Origin: Deinococcus sp. YIM 77859
GTDB taxonomy: Bacteria > Deinococcota > Deinococci > Deinococcales > Deinococcaceae
Assembly (NCBI RefSeq): GCF_000745175.1
Contig: NZ_JQNI01000002.1
Location: 342,501-406,500 of the forward strand
Direction of reading: 5' to 3'
DNA length: 64,000 nucleotides
The notes below the pieces were generated by a model. That model was not told where the DNA came from, searched no databases, and was given only the letters and a program-made list of their open reading frames with translations. The position numbers were made by a program, and so were the translations under genes. Below, piece after piece: positions 26,057-56,508 of this stretch (positions within the stretch are counted from its first letter, which is position 1; each line of letters opens with the position of its first letter).

Positions 26057-26590
26057 ATGCCGCTGTACGCCCTCGCTGGAGAGTCCCCCGACATTCATCC
26101 CACCGCCTTTCTCGCGCCCAGCGCTGACCTGATCGGGCGTGTCACGGTCGGCGAGGGGGCCAGCGTGTGGTTTGGAGCGGTCGCGCGCGGGGATACCGAA
26201 GCCATCACCATCGGTCCGCGCTGCAACGTGCAGGACGGGGCGGTGCTGCACAGCGATCCTGGCTTTCCCTGTGTTCTGGAAGCGGACGTGACGGTTGGGC
26301 ACCGCGCGGTTGTCCACGGCGCACACTGCGAGCCCGGCAGCCTGGTGGGGATGGGGGCCGTGATGCTCAACGGGTCCCGCCTGGGTGCTGGGGCGGTGCT
26401 GGCCGCCTGCGCCCTGCTGCGCGAGGGGCAGCATGTCCCGGCTGGGATGCTCGCCGTGGGCGTGCCCGCCCGCGTGGTCCGCAAGGTGGAGCGCATGGAC
26501 AACGCCGCGCGCTACGTGGAGAACGCGGCCCGCTACCGCCAGAGCCTCACGCGAGCAGAAGCAGAGGAGACAGCGGATGCCTCCCGGTGA
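26057..26590 (+). CDS. Gamma-carbonic anhydrase family protein
   Basis: A 177-residue left-handed beta-helix protein with hexapeptide repeats (for example IGRVTVGEGASVWFGAVARG). Likely metal-binding histidines are in VLHSD and VGHRAVVHG, as in gamma-carbonic anhydrases and the related YrdA/PaaY proteins. Many members have unproven or no CO2 hydration activity, so the enzymatic role is uncertain. The start at 26057 has GGAGG at correct spacing; a GTG at 26033 overlapping the Nudix stop is less likely. It overlaps the next gene by 14 bases. Confidence 0.85.
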   Translation: MPLYALAGESPDIHPTAFLAPSADLIGRVTVGEGASVWFGAVARGDTEAITIGPRCNVQDGAVLHSDPGFPCVLEADVTVGHRAVVHGAHCEPGSLVGMGAVMLNGSRLGAGAVLAACALLREGQHVPAGMLAVGVPARVVRKVERMDNAARYVENAARYRQSLTRAEAEETADASR

Positions 26591-27431
26591 CGGCCTGCAC
26601 GAGGGGGGCACCGGGAGGGAGGGCCCTCGTCCTGACCGCAAGCCCTCCTTTCCGCCTGAGGAGACCGAGCTGATTCCGGAACTCGCGCCGATGTTCCCCG
26701 GCGCGGGACCGTTTCTCGCGCGCTTTCTGCCGCACTCGCCGCCCACGCACACTGGCCTGAACGTCCACTTCTGTGACCTGCATGCCTTTCTCAAGCACCT
26801 GCACGAGCGGTCGTGGTACGGCTACCTGCACGCCCGGCTCGACGATGAGCATGCAGTGGTGCTGATTTTTGAGGGCCGGGCCGTCACCGCCGCTGCCGCG
26901 AGCACCACGGGTGAACAGGCTTTGGGGGAACTCCTCAACCTCTACGAGCAGGGGGCGTCCCTCAGCGCGCATCCCCTCCCGCGAGCGCATGCGCACGTGC
27001 TCAGCGGGGTCGGCAGCCGCGCCTGGAAATTCAACCTGACCGAGGACTTCACCGGGTTGTATGCCCGGCCAAGCGGCGCCATCTTCTATGCCCTGGGCAA
27101 GATCATCGCGACCATGCCCGCCTCTTTGCCCTACGAGGGGGCCTTTCCCGCCCCCCTGCGTCCCCAGACGCTGATTCTGCCCAGTAGCCTCGCCGGTTGG
27201 GCCCACCGTCCCTACCGCCTGATGCTGCGCGGCCGTGATGCCCTCAATCCCATCCTGGACGTTCACCGTGCCTTTCGCACGCAGTACGGCGAGGCGGGCC
27301 TGGCCCTCCTGCGGGCCCTGCACGAGAAACTGACCCCGGCAGAGTACGCCATGCGCAGTGATCTCGCCCTCCACGACCTCGAACCGCTCGTGCAGGAGTA
27401 CCTGCGAACGGGGTATATCCGAGAAGGGTAG
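26577..27431 (+). CDS. Conserved protein of unknown function, possible PATAN/DUF4388-like
   Basis: A 284-residue cytosolic protein, third in an apparent operon with the Nudix and carbonic anhydrase genes. The first 45 residues are Pro/Gly-rich. The stretch HERSWYGYLHARLDDEHAVV, then IFEGRAVTAAAASTTGEQAL, has the pattern of DUF4388/PATAN sensory modules (short strand, G-x-L, then A-rich helix), but the match is only by eye. The C-terminal half looks helical and ends LVQEYLRTGYIREG. GAGGAGA precedes the ATG at 26577. Its stop lies within a hairpin shared with the convergent ispH gene. Confidence 0.7.
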   Translation: MPPGDGLHEGGTGREGPRPDRKPSFPPEETELIPELAPMFPGAGPFLARFLPHSPPTHTGLNVHFCDLHAFLKHLHERSWYGYLHARLDDEHAVVLIFEGRAVTAAAASTTGEQALGELLNLYEQGASLSAHPLPRAHAHVLSGVGSRAWKFNLTEDFTGLYARPSGAIFYALGKIIATMPASLPYEGAFPAPLRPQTLILPSSLAGWAHRPYRLMLRGRDALNPILDVHRAFRTQYGEAGLALLRALHEKLTPAEYAMRSDLALHDLEPLVQEYLRTGYIREG

Positions 27432-27442
27432 GCGAGCGGCGC

Positions 27443-27446
<4 letters not shown>
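27428..27446. terminator. Hairpin covering two convergent stop codons
   Basis: GTAGGCG (27428-27434) and CGCCTAC (27440-27446) form a perfect 7-bp stem with a 5-nt loop. It includes the stop codons of both the plus-strand unknown gene and ispH. No T run is present. Confidence 0.4.
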
Positions 27447-28430
<984 letters not shown>

Positions 28431-28438
<8 letters not shown>

Positions 28439-29993
28439 GCTGCCCCTTCCTCATCCCTCCCAGTGTAGGGGGCGCAGCCATGCCCGAGGGTGCAGGAAGT
28501 CCCGGAAGCCCAGCGCCCCCCGGTGTCACGTTCCGCATCCACCATTCCTGCGGCACGTCGCGGCTGTGCTGGGTCCAGACGTCCTCAAAGCTCCTGCGCT
28601 GCTCGGCCACGGCCTGCGGGTCTGTGGTCGCCAGCATCGCCTCGTTCAGGCCCAAGGGGCCCCAGGCAGAAAAATGCAGGTTCTGACTGCCTGCGAGCAC
28701 CATTCGGTCGTCCACCGTCATGGCCTTGGTGTGCATATTCAAGGTGACGTAGCGCGCTTCGAAGCGGTCTTCTAGGCCGCGGCGGCGCGCTTCCAGCCGC
28801 AGCAACGCTACCCCGCTGCGGTTGGCCACCCGGTCAAAGCCGTAATCGACCATGAGGGCGCGGACCCTTACGCCCCGCTCCAGCGCTGCAAGCAGGGCGC
28901 GCAGGTAGGGCGGCCATTCCTCGACCGGGCAGCCATCGGGGTTCAGGTAGGCGTACCAGCAGTGTAGGCTGGGGCTAAAGTTGGCCTGCATCAGGTCGAT
29001 GCGCCGCTCCGCCGCACCGAAGAGCGCCAGTTGGGCCCGGTCTCCCTGGTCGAAGCCGGGACGGCGGTACAGCAGAAAGGCCCGCGCAGTTCCAGCGGGT
29101 GTCAGCGTGCGGGCCGCCGCCGGGTGCGTGGGCTGTTCTGCCGGAACGAGCGTGCAGGCAAGCCCGACGGCTTCGGCCGTAAGCGCCGGAGGGCAGCTCA
29201 CCTGCCGCGAGTGCCGCCACAGGTCGTCGAAGGCGGCCACGCCGTCCTGCGCGACGGGGCCACGCATCCGCAGCCCCAGGTCGTGCAGGTTCCGCCCACC
29301 CGGGGAGGTGTCAGGAAGGTGCCAGTCGGTGTAGTTGTACCCGGCGACCGTCAGGTCCTGCCCGTCGATCACGTGCAGTTTGACGTGGCTGTGAGGAAAG
29401 TAGTTGTAGTTCGCCACCGCCAGATGCCACCCGGCCGCCGCGTCGTTGAGCGGTACGCCCAGGCGCGTGAGGTCGCGCACCAGTTCCAGCGCCTGCGTGC
29501 CGCCGTCCTCGCGTTTCAGGTCGGGAAAGCCGCCCAGCGAGACGCGTACGGTCATGCCCTGCGGGTAGGCGCCGGGGTTGGCCTTGACGCCGCGGTACAG
29601 GTCGCGGACCGCTTCGGCAAACGTCCAGCCGGGGTGTCCCTCACCCGCGTGCCACTCCATGCTGGCGAGCAGGACCTCCACGCGGGCCTGCCTCACCTGT
29701 TCGGCCGTCACCTCAAAGGCGTCCGCCTGTCCGGGCCCCCGCGGGGTTCGCAGGAAGCCCACAAAGGCATTGTGGCAGGAATGGTCCGGTCGTCCGCCCT
29801 CGGTGGTCACCTGCCAGAGGGCCCGTTCCAGCGGATCCGTGGGGGCAGCGCAGGTCAGGCCGGAGGGATTGAGGCTCAGCGCCGGGGCCACCCCGCCTAG
29901 CCCCACCGGAAACTCGGCGGCGGCGGCTCCTCCTCCCAACACACCCAGAGCAGCGAGAAGCCAGCGCGCGGGCGGGGGAAGACGTACCTTCAC
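28431..29993 (-). CDS. Secreted phospholipase D family protein
   Basis: A 520-residue exported protein with two HKD motifs. The signal peptide is short ([19 protein letters not shown], cleavage near AAA). The first catalytic motif is [18 protein letters not shown] and the second [18 protein letters not shown], both with HxKxxxxD, as in phospholipase D, cardiolipin synthase and related phosphodiesterases. Substrate is unknown; a lipid or DNA phosphodiester outside the membrane is possible. The start is GTG at 29993, six bases after a TATCCT box (30000-30005), which rules out an upstream extension without a signal peptide. ispH overlaps its 3' end. Confidence 0.88.
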
Positions 29994-29999
29994 GCCCGG

Positions 30000-30005
30000 A
30001 GGATA
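30000..30005 (-). promoter_or_regulatory. -10 box deciding the GTG start of the phospholipase D gene
   Basis: On the minus strand TATCCT ends six bases before GTG 29993. The spacing matches the other leaderless starts in the window and places the signal peptide exactly at the N-terminus. Confidence 0.55.
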
Positions 30006-30069
30006 CGGCGGCCCACCTGACGGCAAGGATGAGGTTCCTGACGATCCGTGAAGCTTTGCGGGAAAGCTC

Positions 30070-31743
<1,674 letters not shown>

Positions 31744-31772
31744 GCGGGGCATTCTAGCTGGGTGGCAGAGGC

Positions 31773-32774
31773 CTACGCCTTTTTCGCCGGATACCCACCC
31801 CGCTCGCTGCTGTGGCCCGGGCGTACCTTCAGTTCTGGTCGGACGTGCCGCGCCGCGTGGTTGGCGGCAATGGCGGCCTGCGCAAAGGCCACCGAGAGCA
31901 GCTTGAAGTCTCCCCCCGAACGGGCAAGGTCGCCAACGACGTACACCCCCGGAAGCGCCGTGCGGCCACCGGGACCGTCGGGCACGTACTCGCCGTCCCA
32001 GGCGAGCGGCCAGGGCAGCAGGGGCGAGAGGTCGGGCAGATAACCGTTCAACACAAAGACCGTGTCCGCCGGCACGTGGATGAGCTGCTCGTCTGCCGTC
32101 AGCTCCGCTCCGGTCGGGGTTAGGCGTTGCAGCGTGGCCGGGGCAAGCACGCGCACCCGCCCCGCCCGCCGCTCCGTCTCCAGGCTGGACAGGGTTTGGG
32201 GGTCTCCCCGAAAGCCCACCCGGCGATGGGTCAGCGTCACGGCCGCACCCGCCGCGGCGAGCTCGAGCGCGGCTCGCGCGGCCTGGGGGACGCCGCCCAC
32301 GACCAGAACCGTTCGTCCGCCGAACTCGCCGGGTTCGGGCAGGTCGGTCCGCACGTCGGGGTGCGCAGCTGCGCCGGGAATTCGGACCTCGCGCGGCAGG
32401 AGCGCGCCCATGCCCGCCGCGAGAATCACCGCGCCCGCCACGTAGCGTGCCTGGCTCGTCTCCACCACCCAGCCGCTCGCCCCGTCTGGCTTGAGGGTAC
32501 GGGCCACTTCACTGGTGTGGAGTTCGACATCCAGCGGCGAGAGTTGCCGCAGGAGCGCCGCGACCAATTCGCCCGCGCGCACCTGCGGCACGCCGGGCAC
32601 GTCGTACACCGTCTTGTCGGGGTAGAGGGCCGTCAGTTGTCCGCCCGGTTCGCTCCGCGCCTCCAGCACGCGCACGCTCAGCCCCCGCCAGGCTGCATAA
32701 AAGGCGGCGTGAAGCCCTGCTGGGCCGCCACCGATCACCACAATGTCCGCGCCCAGCGGCGCCCGAGTCGGCAT
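31773..32774 (-). CDS. Ferredoxin-NADP reductase, thioredoxin-reductase-like (type 2)
   Basis: A 333-residue FAD enzyme of the thioredoxin reductase fold. The FAD motif is DIVVIGGGPAGLHAAFYAAW, the NAD(P) motif VLVVGGVPQAARAALELA, and the C-terminal FAD motif GVYVVGDLARSGGDFKLL. There is no CxxC redox pair, which places it with the ferredoxin/flavodoxin-NADP reductases of Bacillus and Thermus rather than true thioredoxin reductases. GGAGGG lies ahead of the ATG at 32774, which is seven bases after the upstream FprA-type gene, so the two are one operon. Confidence 0.88.
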   Translation of the reverse strand: MPTRAPLGADIVVIGGGPAGLHAAFYAAWRGLSVRVLEARSEPGGQLTALYPDKTVYDVPGVPQVRAGELVAALLRQLSPLDVELHTSEVARTLKPDGASGWVVETSQARYVAGAVILAAGMGALLPREVRIPGAAAHPDVRTDLPEPGEFGGRTVLVVGGVPQAARAALELAAAGAAVTLTHRRVGFRGDPQTLSSLETERRAGRVRVLAPATLQRLTPTGAELTADEQLIHVPADTVFVLNGYLPDLSPLLPWPLAWDGEYVPDGPGGRTALPGVYVVGDLARSGGDFKLLSVAFAQAAIAANHAARHVRPELKVRPGHSSERGGYPAKKA

Positions 32775-32781
32775 GGAGAAG

Positions 32782-34170
<1,389 letters not shown>

Positions 34171-34237
34171 CAGGCTGAGTCTAGCGGGCCCGTGCGGTGG
34201 CGCCGTCTGAGGAATCTGGACGAATCCACTCGGGTTT

Positions 34238-34273
34238 GCACAACAACAACCGCCCGGCGTGCACCGGACGGTT
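34238..34273 (-). terminator. Terminator of ddrI
   Basis: On the minus strand AACCGTCCGG and CCGGGCGGTT form a 10-bp stem with one G-U pair and a 6-nt loop, followed by GTTGTTGTTG. It lies 16 bases after the ddrI stop. Confidence 0.7.
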
Positions 34274-34288
34274 GGGGAGGGGTGGACG

Positions 34289-34909
<621 letters not shown>

Positions 34910-34967
34910 TGTGCTCGCCTCCTGGGCGTTGGTGTCGTGTTGCCGGGGCCATCCCGGTACAGGTCAC

Positions 34968-34996
34968 AGTGTAAGCCAAGATCACTATTTTGTAAA
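34968..34996 (-). promoter_or_regulatory. Housekeeping-type promoter of ddrI
   Basis: On the minus strand TTTACA (34991-34996) and TACACT (34968-34973) are separated by exactly 17 bases. This is the best -35/-10 pair on that strand in the window and predicts a leader of about 50 bases. Confidence 0.75.
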
Positions 34997-35152
34997 CACT
35001 TTTGTTTCTTTAAGCAGCATTTAGCTTACAAAGCTCGGCGGTAGGCCCCGGGCTGGCCGCGCCCACCAGGACGAAGAAAAAGGGGAAGCGGGTGGGTATC
35101 TTTTCCTCACTTTGGCCTCATTGGGCCAAGCCTGCCCGCTCCGCGACAAGAG

Positions 35153-35177
35153 GTGCCCGACCACGCGGGCCGGGCAC
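35153..35177 (-). terminator. Possible terminator after gyrA
   Basis: GTGCCCG and CGGGCAC form a perfect 7-bp stem around an 11-nt loop, 40 bases after the gyrA stop. The following CTCTTGTC on the minus strand is only slightly T-rich. Confidence 0.45.
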
Positions 35178-35218
35178 GCCGAGCAGAAGCCTCGAGTTCC
35201 GTGAGGGGCAAGAACCTG

Positions 35219-37645
<2,427 letters not shown>

Positions 37646-37734
37646 AAGGCTCCAGTCATGGGCACGCCAGTCGGAGAAGAACACCGGCTGAGCGCAGGAG
37701 AAAGAGGCCCGGCACCCTCGCCGGGAATGGAATG

Positions 37735-37740
37735 AGTATA
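37735..37740 (-). promoter_or_regulatory. -10 box of gyrA
   Basis: On the minus strand TATACT lies about 90 bases before the gyrA ATG. A TTACGC that could serve as -35 is 16 bases upstream and is part of the RDRM palindrome. Confidence 0.65.
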
Positions 37741-37745
37741 GCACA

Positions 37746-37762
37746 TTACGCTGATAGCGTAA
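37746..37762. promoter_or_regulatory. RDRM-type operator at the gyrA promoter (DdrO site)
   Basis: TTACGCTGATAGCGTAA is a perfect 17-bp palindrome with TTACG/CGTAA half-sites. This is the form of the radiation/desiccation response motif bound by the repressor DdrO in Deinococcus, and gyrA is a known member of that regulon. It overlaps the -35 to -10 spacer of gyrA and lies about 85 bases upstream of the divergent roadblock gene's -10 box. Confidence 0.85.
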
Positions 37763-37859
37763 CGACTCCCTACGCCTTTCGCTCCCGACATTCTAGCGCA
37801 CGAGCGAGGAGGCCCCTTGTGAGAATTTTGCACTGCGGCGCCCCCTATCATGCCTGCCG

Positions 37860-38206
<347 letters not shown>

Positions 38207-38210
<4 letters not shown>

Positions 38211-38554
38211 GTGCTCGCCTGAATCCTTTGCGGGGTGTGCCGGGGGTCGTGGCGAGCGCTCTGGTCGGCCCGGACGGCCTGCCGCTTGAAGTCGTGGGAG
38301 AGGGGGGCGAGGCCCTGGCTGCCGAACTCGCCTCGCTGCGGGTGGGCCTAGACCGCATCGGCCGCCGCCTGGGCGCGGGAAACATCACCCGCCTCGCCTT
38401 GACGAGCGAGCGGGTAGAGGTGGTGGCGGTGATCAGCGGCGACTTTATCCTTGGGGCAGCGCAGACGCGCGGTACCGATACCCGCGCCGCGCAGCAGCTT
38501 CTCGCTCGCCTGGCCCTCGACCTCACCGATCTGCCCCGGCCGGAGGCCGTATGA
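38207..38554 (+). CDS. Roadblock/LC7 domain protein, second of three
   Basis: A 115-residue roadblock-fold protein starting at a GTG that overlaps the previous stop (GTGA). The core reads GVPGVVASALVGPDGLPLEV, with helix EALAAELASLRVGLDRIGRR and the strand pair LALTSERVEVVAVISGDFIL. GGAGG lies upstream within the first gene. Sequence identity with the other two copies is low, so the three are old paralogues rather than a recent duplication, and could form heterodimers. Confidence 0.82.
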
Positions 38555-38850
38555 TCGGGCAGCTTCTGGAGGTGCGGGGGATTCGGCACGTCGCCCTGAT
38601 CGACGCGCAGGGCGGCATTGTCAAAAGCGCGGGAAGCGGCGCGGACATCACGGTGGCGCAGGCTGGGCGCGCCATCGTCGCCAGCCTCAAAGCGGCGCTC
38701 GGCGGGGGTGAGTGGCAGGACCTGCTGCTTGCGGTGGAGGACGGTCCCGTCCTGCTCACGCCCCACGGGGATCAGGTGCTGCTCACGGCCTTTGACGACG
38801 TAGCGAGCCTGGGGCGGATCCGGTTCGCAGTCAGGCGGCTGCTGGGCTAG
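38551..38850 (+). CDS. Roadblock/LC7 domain protein, third of three
   Basis: A 99-residue protein with the most typical roadblock pattern of the three: RGIRHVALIDAQGGIVKSAG, helix QAGRAIVASLKAALGGG, strands LLLAVEDGPVLLTPHGDQVL and LTAFDDVASLGRIRFAVRRL. Its ATG overlaps the stop of the second copy (ATGA). The tight overlaps imply equal, coupled translation of all three, as expected for a complex. The partner could be a GTPase encoded elsewhere. Confidence 0.85.
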   Translation: MIGQLLEVRGIRHVALIDAQGGIVKSAGSGADITVAQAGRAIVASLKAALGGGEWQDLLLAVEDGPVLLTPHGDQVLLTAFDDVASLGRIRFAVRRLLG

Positions 38851-38873
38851 CGCCCGGGTGGTCATCCCTGCCG

Positions 38874-39716
<843 letters not shown>

Positions 39717-39951
39717 GGGCGGCAGTGTACGCCGGAAACTTCCCGGCCTCAGGGGACGTACCCGCCAGCATGAAGGCCATGCTCCGCGCCCTCTGGACCC
39801 TGCTCCCGCAACTGCTGCTGCCGGGGCAGAGCCGCGCGGAACGCGAACGGAATCTCCGGCAGAAGGAGCAGATGCAGCGGGAAACGGGCCGGATCGGTGC
39901 CCTGGGTGCCCTGCGAATCGCCGCCCGCGAGGCGTTCTACGCCCTCACCCT

Positions 39952-40179
<228 letters not shown>

Positions 40180-40209
40180 GGGGCCATGATGCCGCGCTAG
40201 CCTAGAAGA

Positions 40210-41142
<933 letters not shown>

Positions 41143-41177
41143 CAGGTGTTTGGCGGTGGGCTCTACCCTAACAGCAT

Positions 41178-42418
<1,241 letters not shown>

Positions 42419-42422
<4 letters not shown>

Positions 42423-43225
42423 CCGCGACCACAACGAGAGGAGCGGCGCGCATCCACGCCGCGTTCGACCGGGCGAGGGCCCAGGGCCGCGCCGCCTTTA
42501 TCCCCTTTCTGACTGCCGGGTATCCAAGCGCCGCAGCATTCCCCAGGGTGGCGGAGACGCTGCTTGCGCAGGCCGATCTGCTGGAAGTCGGCATTCCCTA
42601 CAGTGACCCCCTGGGTGACGGCCCCACCATCCAGCGGGCCAGTGAGGAGGCCCTGGCGGGCGGCACCAGCACCCGGCGTACCCTAGAACTGGTCAGAGAC
42701 CTGCGTCAGCGGCATCACAAGCCCATCGTGGTTATGACCTACGTGAATCCGATCTATGCGGTCGGGCCGCGCGAGTTTATGCGCCTCGCTCAGGACGCCG
42801 GAGTTGACGGTCTGATTCTTCCTGATCTCCCGCCCGATCAGGATCTCGAACTCGCCGACCTCGCCGCCGAACATGGCCTGGCCGTCACCTTTCTGATCGC
42901 CCCGACAAGCACGCCCGAGCGGGTGCGGCTCGTGGCGGACGCCTGCACCGGCTTCCTGTACGCGGTGAGCGTGACGGGCGTGACCGGAGCGCGGGAGGGT
43001 TCCGCCCTGAGCGAGGTTCCCGCGATGGTTGCCCTGGCCCGCCAGTACGCCCGCGTGCCCGTCGCCGTGGGCTTTGGCGTCAAAGACCGTCAGACCGCCC
43101 AGCAGGTCGCGCAGGTGGCCGACGGTGTGGTTGTGGGGAGTGCCTTTATCAACGCCCTTCGGGGCGGGCAGGACGTGGGGGCACTGGCGGCACAGATCGC
43201 AGAGGGGTGCCGCCGGGACGGCTGA
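42419..43225 (+). CDS. trpA: Tryptophan synthase alpha chain
   Basis: A 268-residue TIM barrel releasing indole from indole-3-glycerol phosphate. Signature sequences are [40 protein letters not shown] (with the catalytic Glu), [15 protein letters not shown] (with the catalytic Asp) and [15 protein letters not shown]. It is translationally coupled to trpB by a 4-base overlap. Its 3' end forms part of a branched hairpin shared with the convergent DUF892 gene. Confidence 0.97.
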
Positions 43226-43239
43226 CAGCCCCCCTCTGC
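43199..43239. terminator. Branched hairpin between trpA and the DUF892 gene
   Basis: GCAGAGGGG (43199-43207) pairs perfectly with CCCCTCTGC (43231-43239), enclosing a smaller GCCG/CGGC helix. It covers the trpA stop. There is no T run; bidirectional termination is plausible. Confidence 0.45.
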
Positions 43240-43253
43240 CGTGATGGCCGCCT

Positions 43254-43757
<504 letters not shown>

Positions 43758-43828
43758 CGCTGCCCTCCTTGCCCCGCTCCTGTTCGGTCAGGTGCTGCTC
43801 CCAGTCTTCCGGCCAGGACACCCCCGGG

Positions 43829-45085
<1,257 letters not shown>

Positions 45086-45092
45086 GCGCGCC

Positions 45093-45098
45093 ACCCTA
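45093..45098 (-). promoter_or_regulatory. -10 box deciding the GTG start of the MFS gene
   Basis: On the minus strand TAGGGT ends seven bases before GTG 45085, the spacing of leaderless starts in this window. Confidence 0.5.
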
Positions 45099-45135
45099 CC
45101 GCTCCCCGCTGGGAACAATAGGTATGCTGCACCGC

Positions 45136-45987
45136 ATGTCTTGGACGCGATTCCTCCGCATCGGTGACGCCGACGTGTTTTCCCTCACTGACGGACAGTT
45201 CCGGCTGGACGGCGGCGCGATGTACGGCAGCGTGCCCAAAGTCCTGTGGGAGCGCGTGGCTCCCGCCGATGAGCTCAACCGCATCCGGCTGCGCATCAAC
45301 CCCCTCTTGCTTCGCCTACACGGCAAAAACGTGCTGGTCGAAACCGGCTTCTGGGACCAGGGCGGCGAGAAGTTCGAGGGCATGTACGCTGTGGACCGCG
45401 ACGAGACAGTGTTCCGGGGCCTGGCGGACCTTGGCCTCACGCCACAGGACATTGACCTCGTGGTGAATACCCACCTGCACTTTGACCATGCGGGGCGCAA
45501 CGTGACCGCGCTGGGCGAGCCGACCTTTCCAAACGCCCGCTATGTGGTGCAGCGGCAAGAACTTCACGACGCCCTCCACACCCACGAACGCAGCCGCGCG
45601 AGCTACATTCCCGGCACCATCCAGCCCATTCTGGATGCCGGCCTGTTCGAAGTGGTGGAGGGCGAACATGAGCTGCTCCCTGGCCTGAGCGTGCTGCCGT
45701 TGCCGGGGCATAACCTTGGGCAGCAGGGGGTGATTCTGCGCTCGGGCGGCCGGACCCTGGTGTACGTGGCGGACCTGCTGCCCACCCTGGCCCACGCTCC
45801 CTTCCCCTACATCATGGGCTACGACCTCTACCCCGTGACCACCCTGGAAACCCGCAGGCGGTACTTCCCGCAGTGGTTTGAGGAGGGGGCCGTGATCGTG
45901 ACGCCCCATGACCCCGACGTAGCCTTTGCGCGGCTGGAGGAGGGGAAGAGGGGAGGCTTTGTGGCTGTTCCCTGGACCGAGGGGTAG
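45136..45987 (+). CDS. Metallo-beta-lactamase fold hydrolase
   Basis: A 283-residue hydrolase with the zinc motif NTHLHFDHAGRNV, then a downstream His in LPLPGHNLGQQGVI, Asp in TLVYVADLLPTLAH and a final His in IVTPHDPDVAFA. The overall pattern is close to AHL-lactonase-like and other glyoxalase II-type hydrolases, without a specific assignment. A TATGCT box (45123-45128) seven bases before the ATG fixes the start; the frame is open earlier but overlaps the divergent MFS gene. Confidence 0.88.
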   Translation: MSWTRFLRIGDADVFSLTDGQFRLDGGAMYGSVPKVLWERVAPADELNRIRLRINPLLLRLHGKNVLVETGFWDQGGEKFEGMYAVDRDETVFRGLADLGLTPQDIDLVVNTHLHFDHAGRNVTALGEPTFPNARYVVQRQELHDALHTHERSRASYIPGTIQPILDAGLFEVVEGEHELLPGLSVLPLPGHNLGQQGVILRSGGRTLVYVADLLPTLAHAPFPYIMGYDLYPVTTLETRRRYFPQWFEEGAVIVTPHDPDVAFARLEEGKRGGFVAVPWTEG

Positions 45988-46042
45988 CCCGTCTACACGT
46001 CTGCTGCTGGGCGCCAAGTCAGCCGCGCTACACTTCCTCCTG

Positions 46043-46165
<123 letters not shown>

Positions 46166-46191
46166 CCCTCGTGAGGGAGCCGGAGAGGAGT

Positions 46192-47500
<1,309 letters not shown>

Positions 47501-47509
47501 GCTGGGGCC

Positions 47510-48817
<1,308 letters not shown>

Positions 48818-48837
48818 GCCCTCTCCAAGGAGTTCCC

Positions 48838-50410
<1,573 letters not shown>

Positions 50411-50464
50411 GCGGTTTGGCCCGCGCCGTGACTCCTCGCTGGGGCACGAGCGGACCGGAGCCCC

Positions 50465-50496
50465 GCAGGCGACGCCGGACCGTCACGGGCGCCTGC
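50465..50496 (+). terminator. Hairpin after leuB
   Basis: GCAGGCG (50465-50471) and CGCCTGC (50490-50496) form a perfect 7-bp stem with an 18-nt loop, 55 bases after the leuB stop. It lacks a T run and may end the leu transcript or belong to the metG leader. A TATCCT box follows at 50532-50537, a candidate metG promoter. Confidence 0.35.
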
Positions 50497-50591
50497 CTGG
50501 GCGTTTCCACGTGTTCCTTGCCGTTTTTCCGTATCCTGGCAGGGTTGCCCGGGGCCCTCTGCGCAGGGACCGGCCGGGCGGGGAGCCGAGC

Positions 50592-52580
<1,989 letters not shown>

Positions 52581-52660
52581 GCTGCGCTTCCCCGCGGCGG
52601 GTGTGAGGCTCAGGCCGTTGGGGAGGCGGGCCCCACGTCACGAGCCGCTAGACTGCCCCC

Positions 52661-54831
<2,171 letters not shown>

Positions 54832-54879
54832 AGAAGGGCACCCCCCCACACCCCCTCCTCAAGCTTCGTCCTCAGCCGC

Positions 54880-54885
54880 TATGCT
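54880..54885 (+). promoter_or_regulatory. -10 box deciding the GTG start at 54893
   Basis: TATGCT includes the ATG at 54881, so that ATG cannot be in a transcript begun from this box. GTG 54893 follows after seven bases, as in other leaderless genes. Confidence 0.5.
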
Positions 54886-54892
54886 GGCGCGC

Positions 54893-55626
54893 GTGTGGAC
54901 ACTTCTCGCCGCTGCGGTCCTGTCTCTTGCTGATCCTGCGGGGGACGCGCGGGGTGACGGGGGGTACGTCCTGCCCAGCCGGCCCGCTGTGAGCGCGCAG
55001 GCGCTGGACCTGCGGGGCCTGCGGGCAGAGCCGCGGGGGGCGGGGATGCGCTTGACGGTCACGCTGGGCCGCATCGAGAACCCCTGGAACGCGCCGGCAG
55101 GCTTCTCGGCCGGTGTCCTGGACCTCTTTGCGGGGAGCGCGCTGGGGGGGCGGCGGACCCTGGATGAGCTGCGGCTCGACACGCGGGGCGGTGGCTGGAC
55201 CTACCACCTGCGCGTGACCGGCTTTGGAAGCACCCTGGAACGCGCCGCGGAGGAGGGCGGGGGAGTGGTGCGCCTGCCGACCCCGGCCGTGCGGGTCGTG
55301 GGAAACAGCGTGGTGATCGACGCGGCCATTCCGCCCGCCCAGTACGCCTACTGGGTGACGAGCAGCGTGTATTCGCCCTTCACGGCGGATGGCGTGCTGC
55401 GGCCCGTCACCACTCCCGGTCCCACGCATCTCCAGGCGGGCCGCGCGGACGCCCCCGTGCCGGTGGACGTGCTGCTGCCGTCTGGCGACCAGACGCCCTT
55501 TACGCAGGGGACTCTGCCCCCGGTGGGTCAGACGCGCGACACCCGTACCCTGCTCCTGGTGGCGCTGGGCGGTCTGGGCCTGCTGCTGGTGGTCGTCGCC
55601 ACCGTGATCCTGTGGCGGAGGGGTGC

Positions 55627-55630
<4 letters not shown>
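54893..55630 (+). CDS. Secreted, C-terminally anchored DOMON/glucodextranase-C-like protein
   Basis: A 245-residue surface protein. A signal peptide ([12 protein letters not shown]) is followed at once by [16 protein letters not shown], the calcium-binding start of the glucodextranase C-terminal-like domain found on archaeal and Deinococcus-Thermus surface proteins, and then a beta-rich region ([40 protein letters not shown]). A C-terminal hydrophobic helix plus WRRGA forms a membrane anchor. It probably binds carbohydrate or another envelope ligand. Its stop overlaps the EamA transporter start (ATGA). Confidence 0.8.

Positions 55631-56494
<864 letters not shown>

Positions 56495-56508
<14 letters not shown>

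Larger units (their letters stand above)
34910..35218. other. Non-coding region between ddrI and gyrA
   Basis: This 309-base stretch holds no gene I can support. It contains the ddrI promoter (34968-34996), an AGCTT-aca-AAGCT palindrome (35023-35035), a TTGGCC/GGCCAA inverted repeat with a 6-base spacer (35112-35129), and a hairpin following gyrA (35153-35177). The part from 34974 to 35035 is notably A+T-rich for this genome. Confidence 0.7.

Noticed and set aside
34968..34986. A CRP-type autoregulatory site (TGTGA-N6-TCACA) at the ddrI promoter
   Set aside because: TCACT and GTGTA are present but no half-site pair has the right sequence and spacing.
50411..50591. T-box or SAM riboswitch in front of metG
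   Set aside because: No T-box sequence, specifier loop or SAM-riboswitch core can be recognised in the gap.
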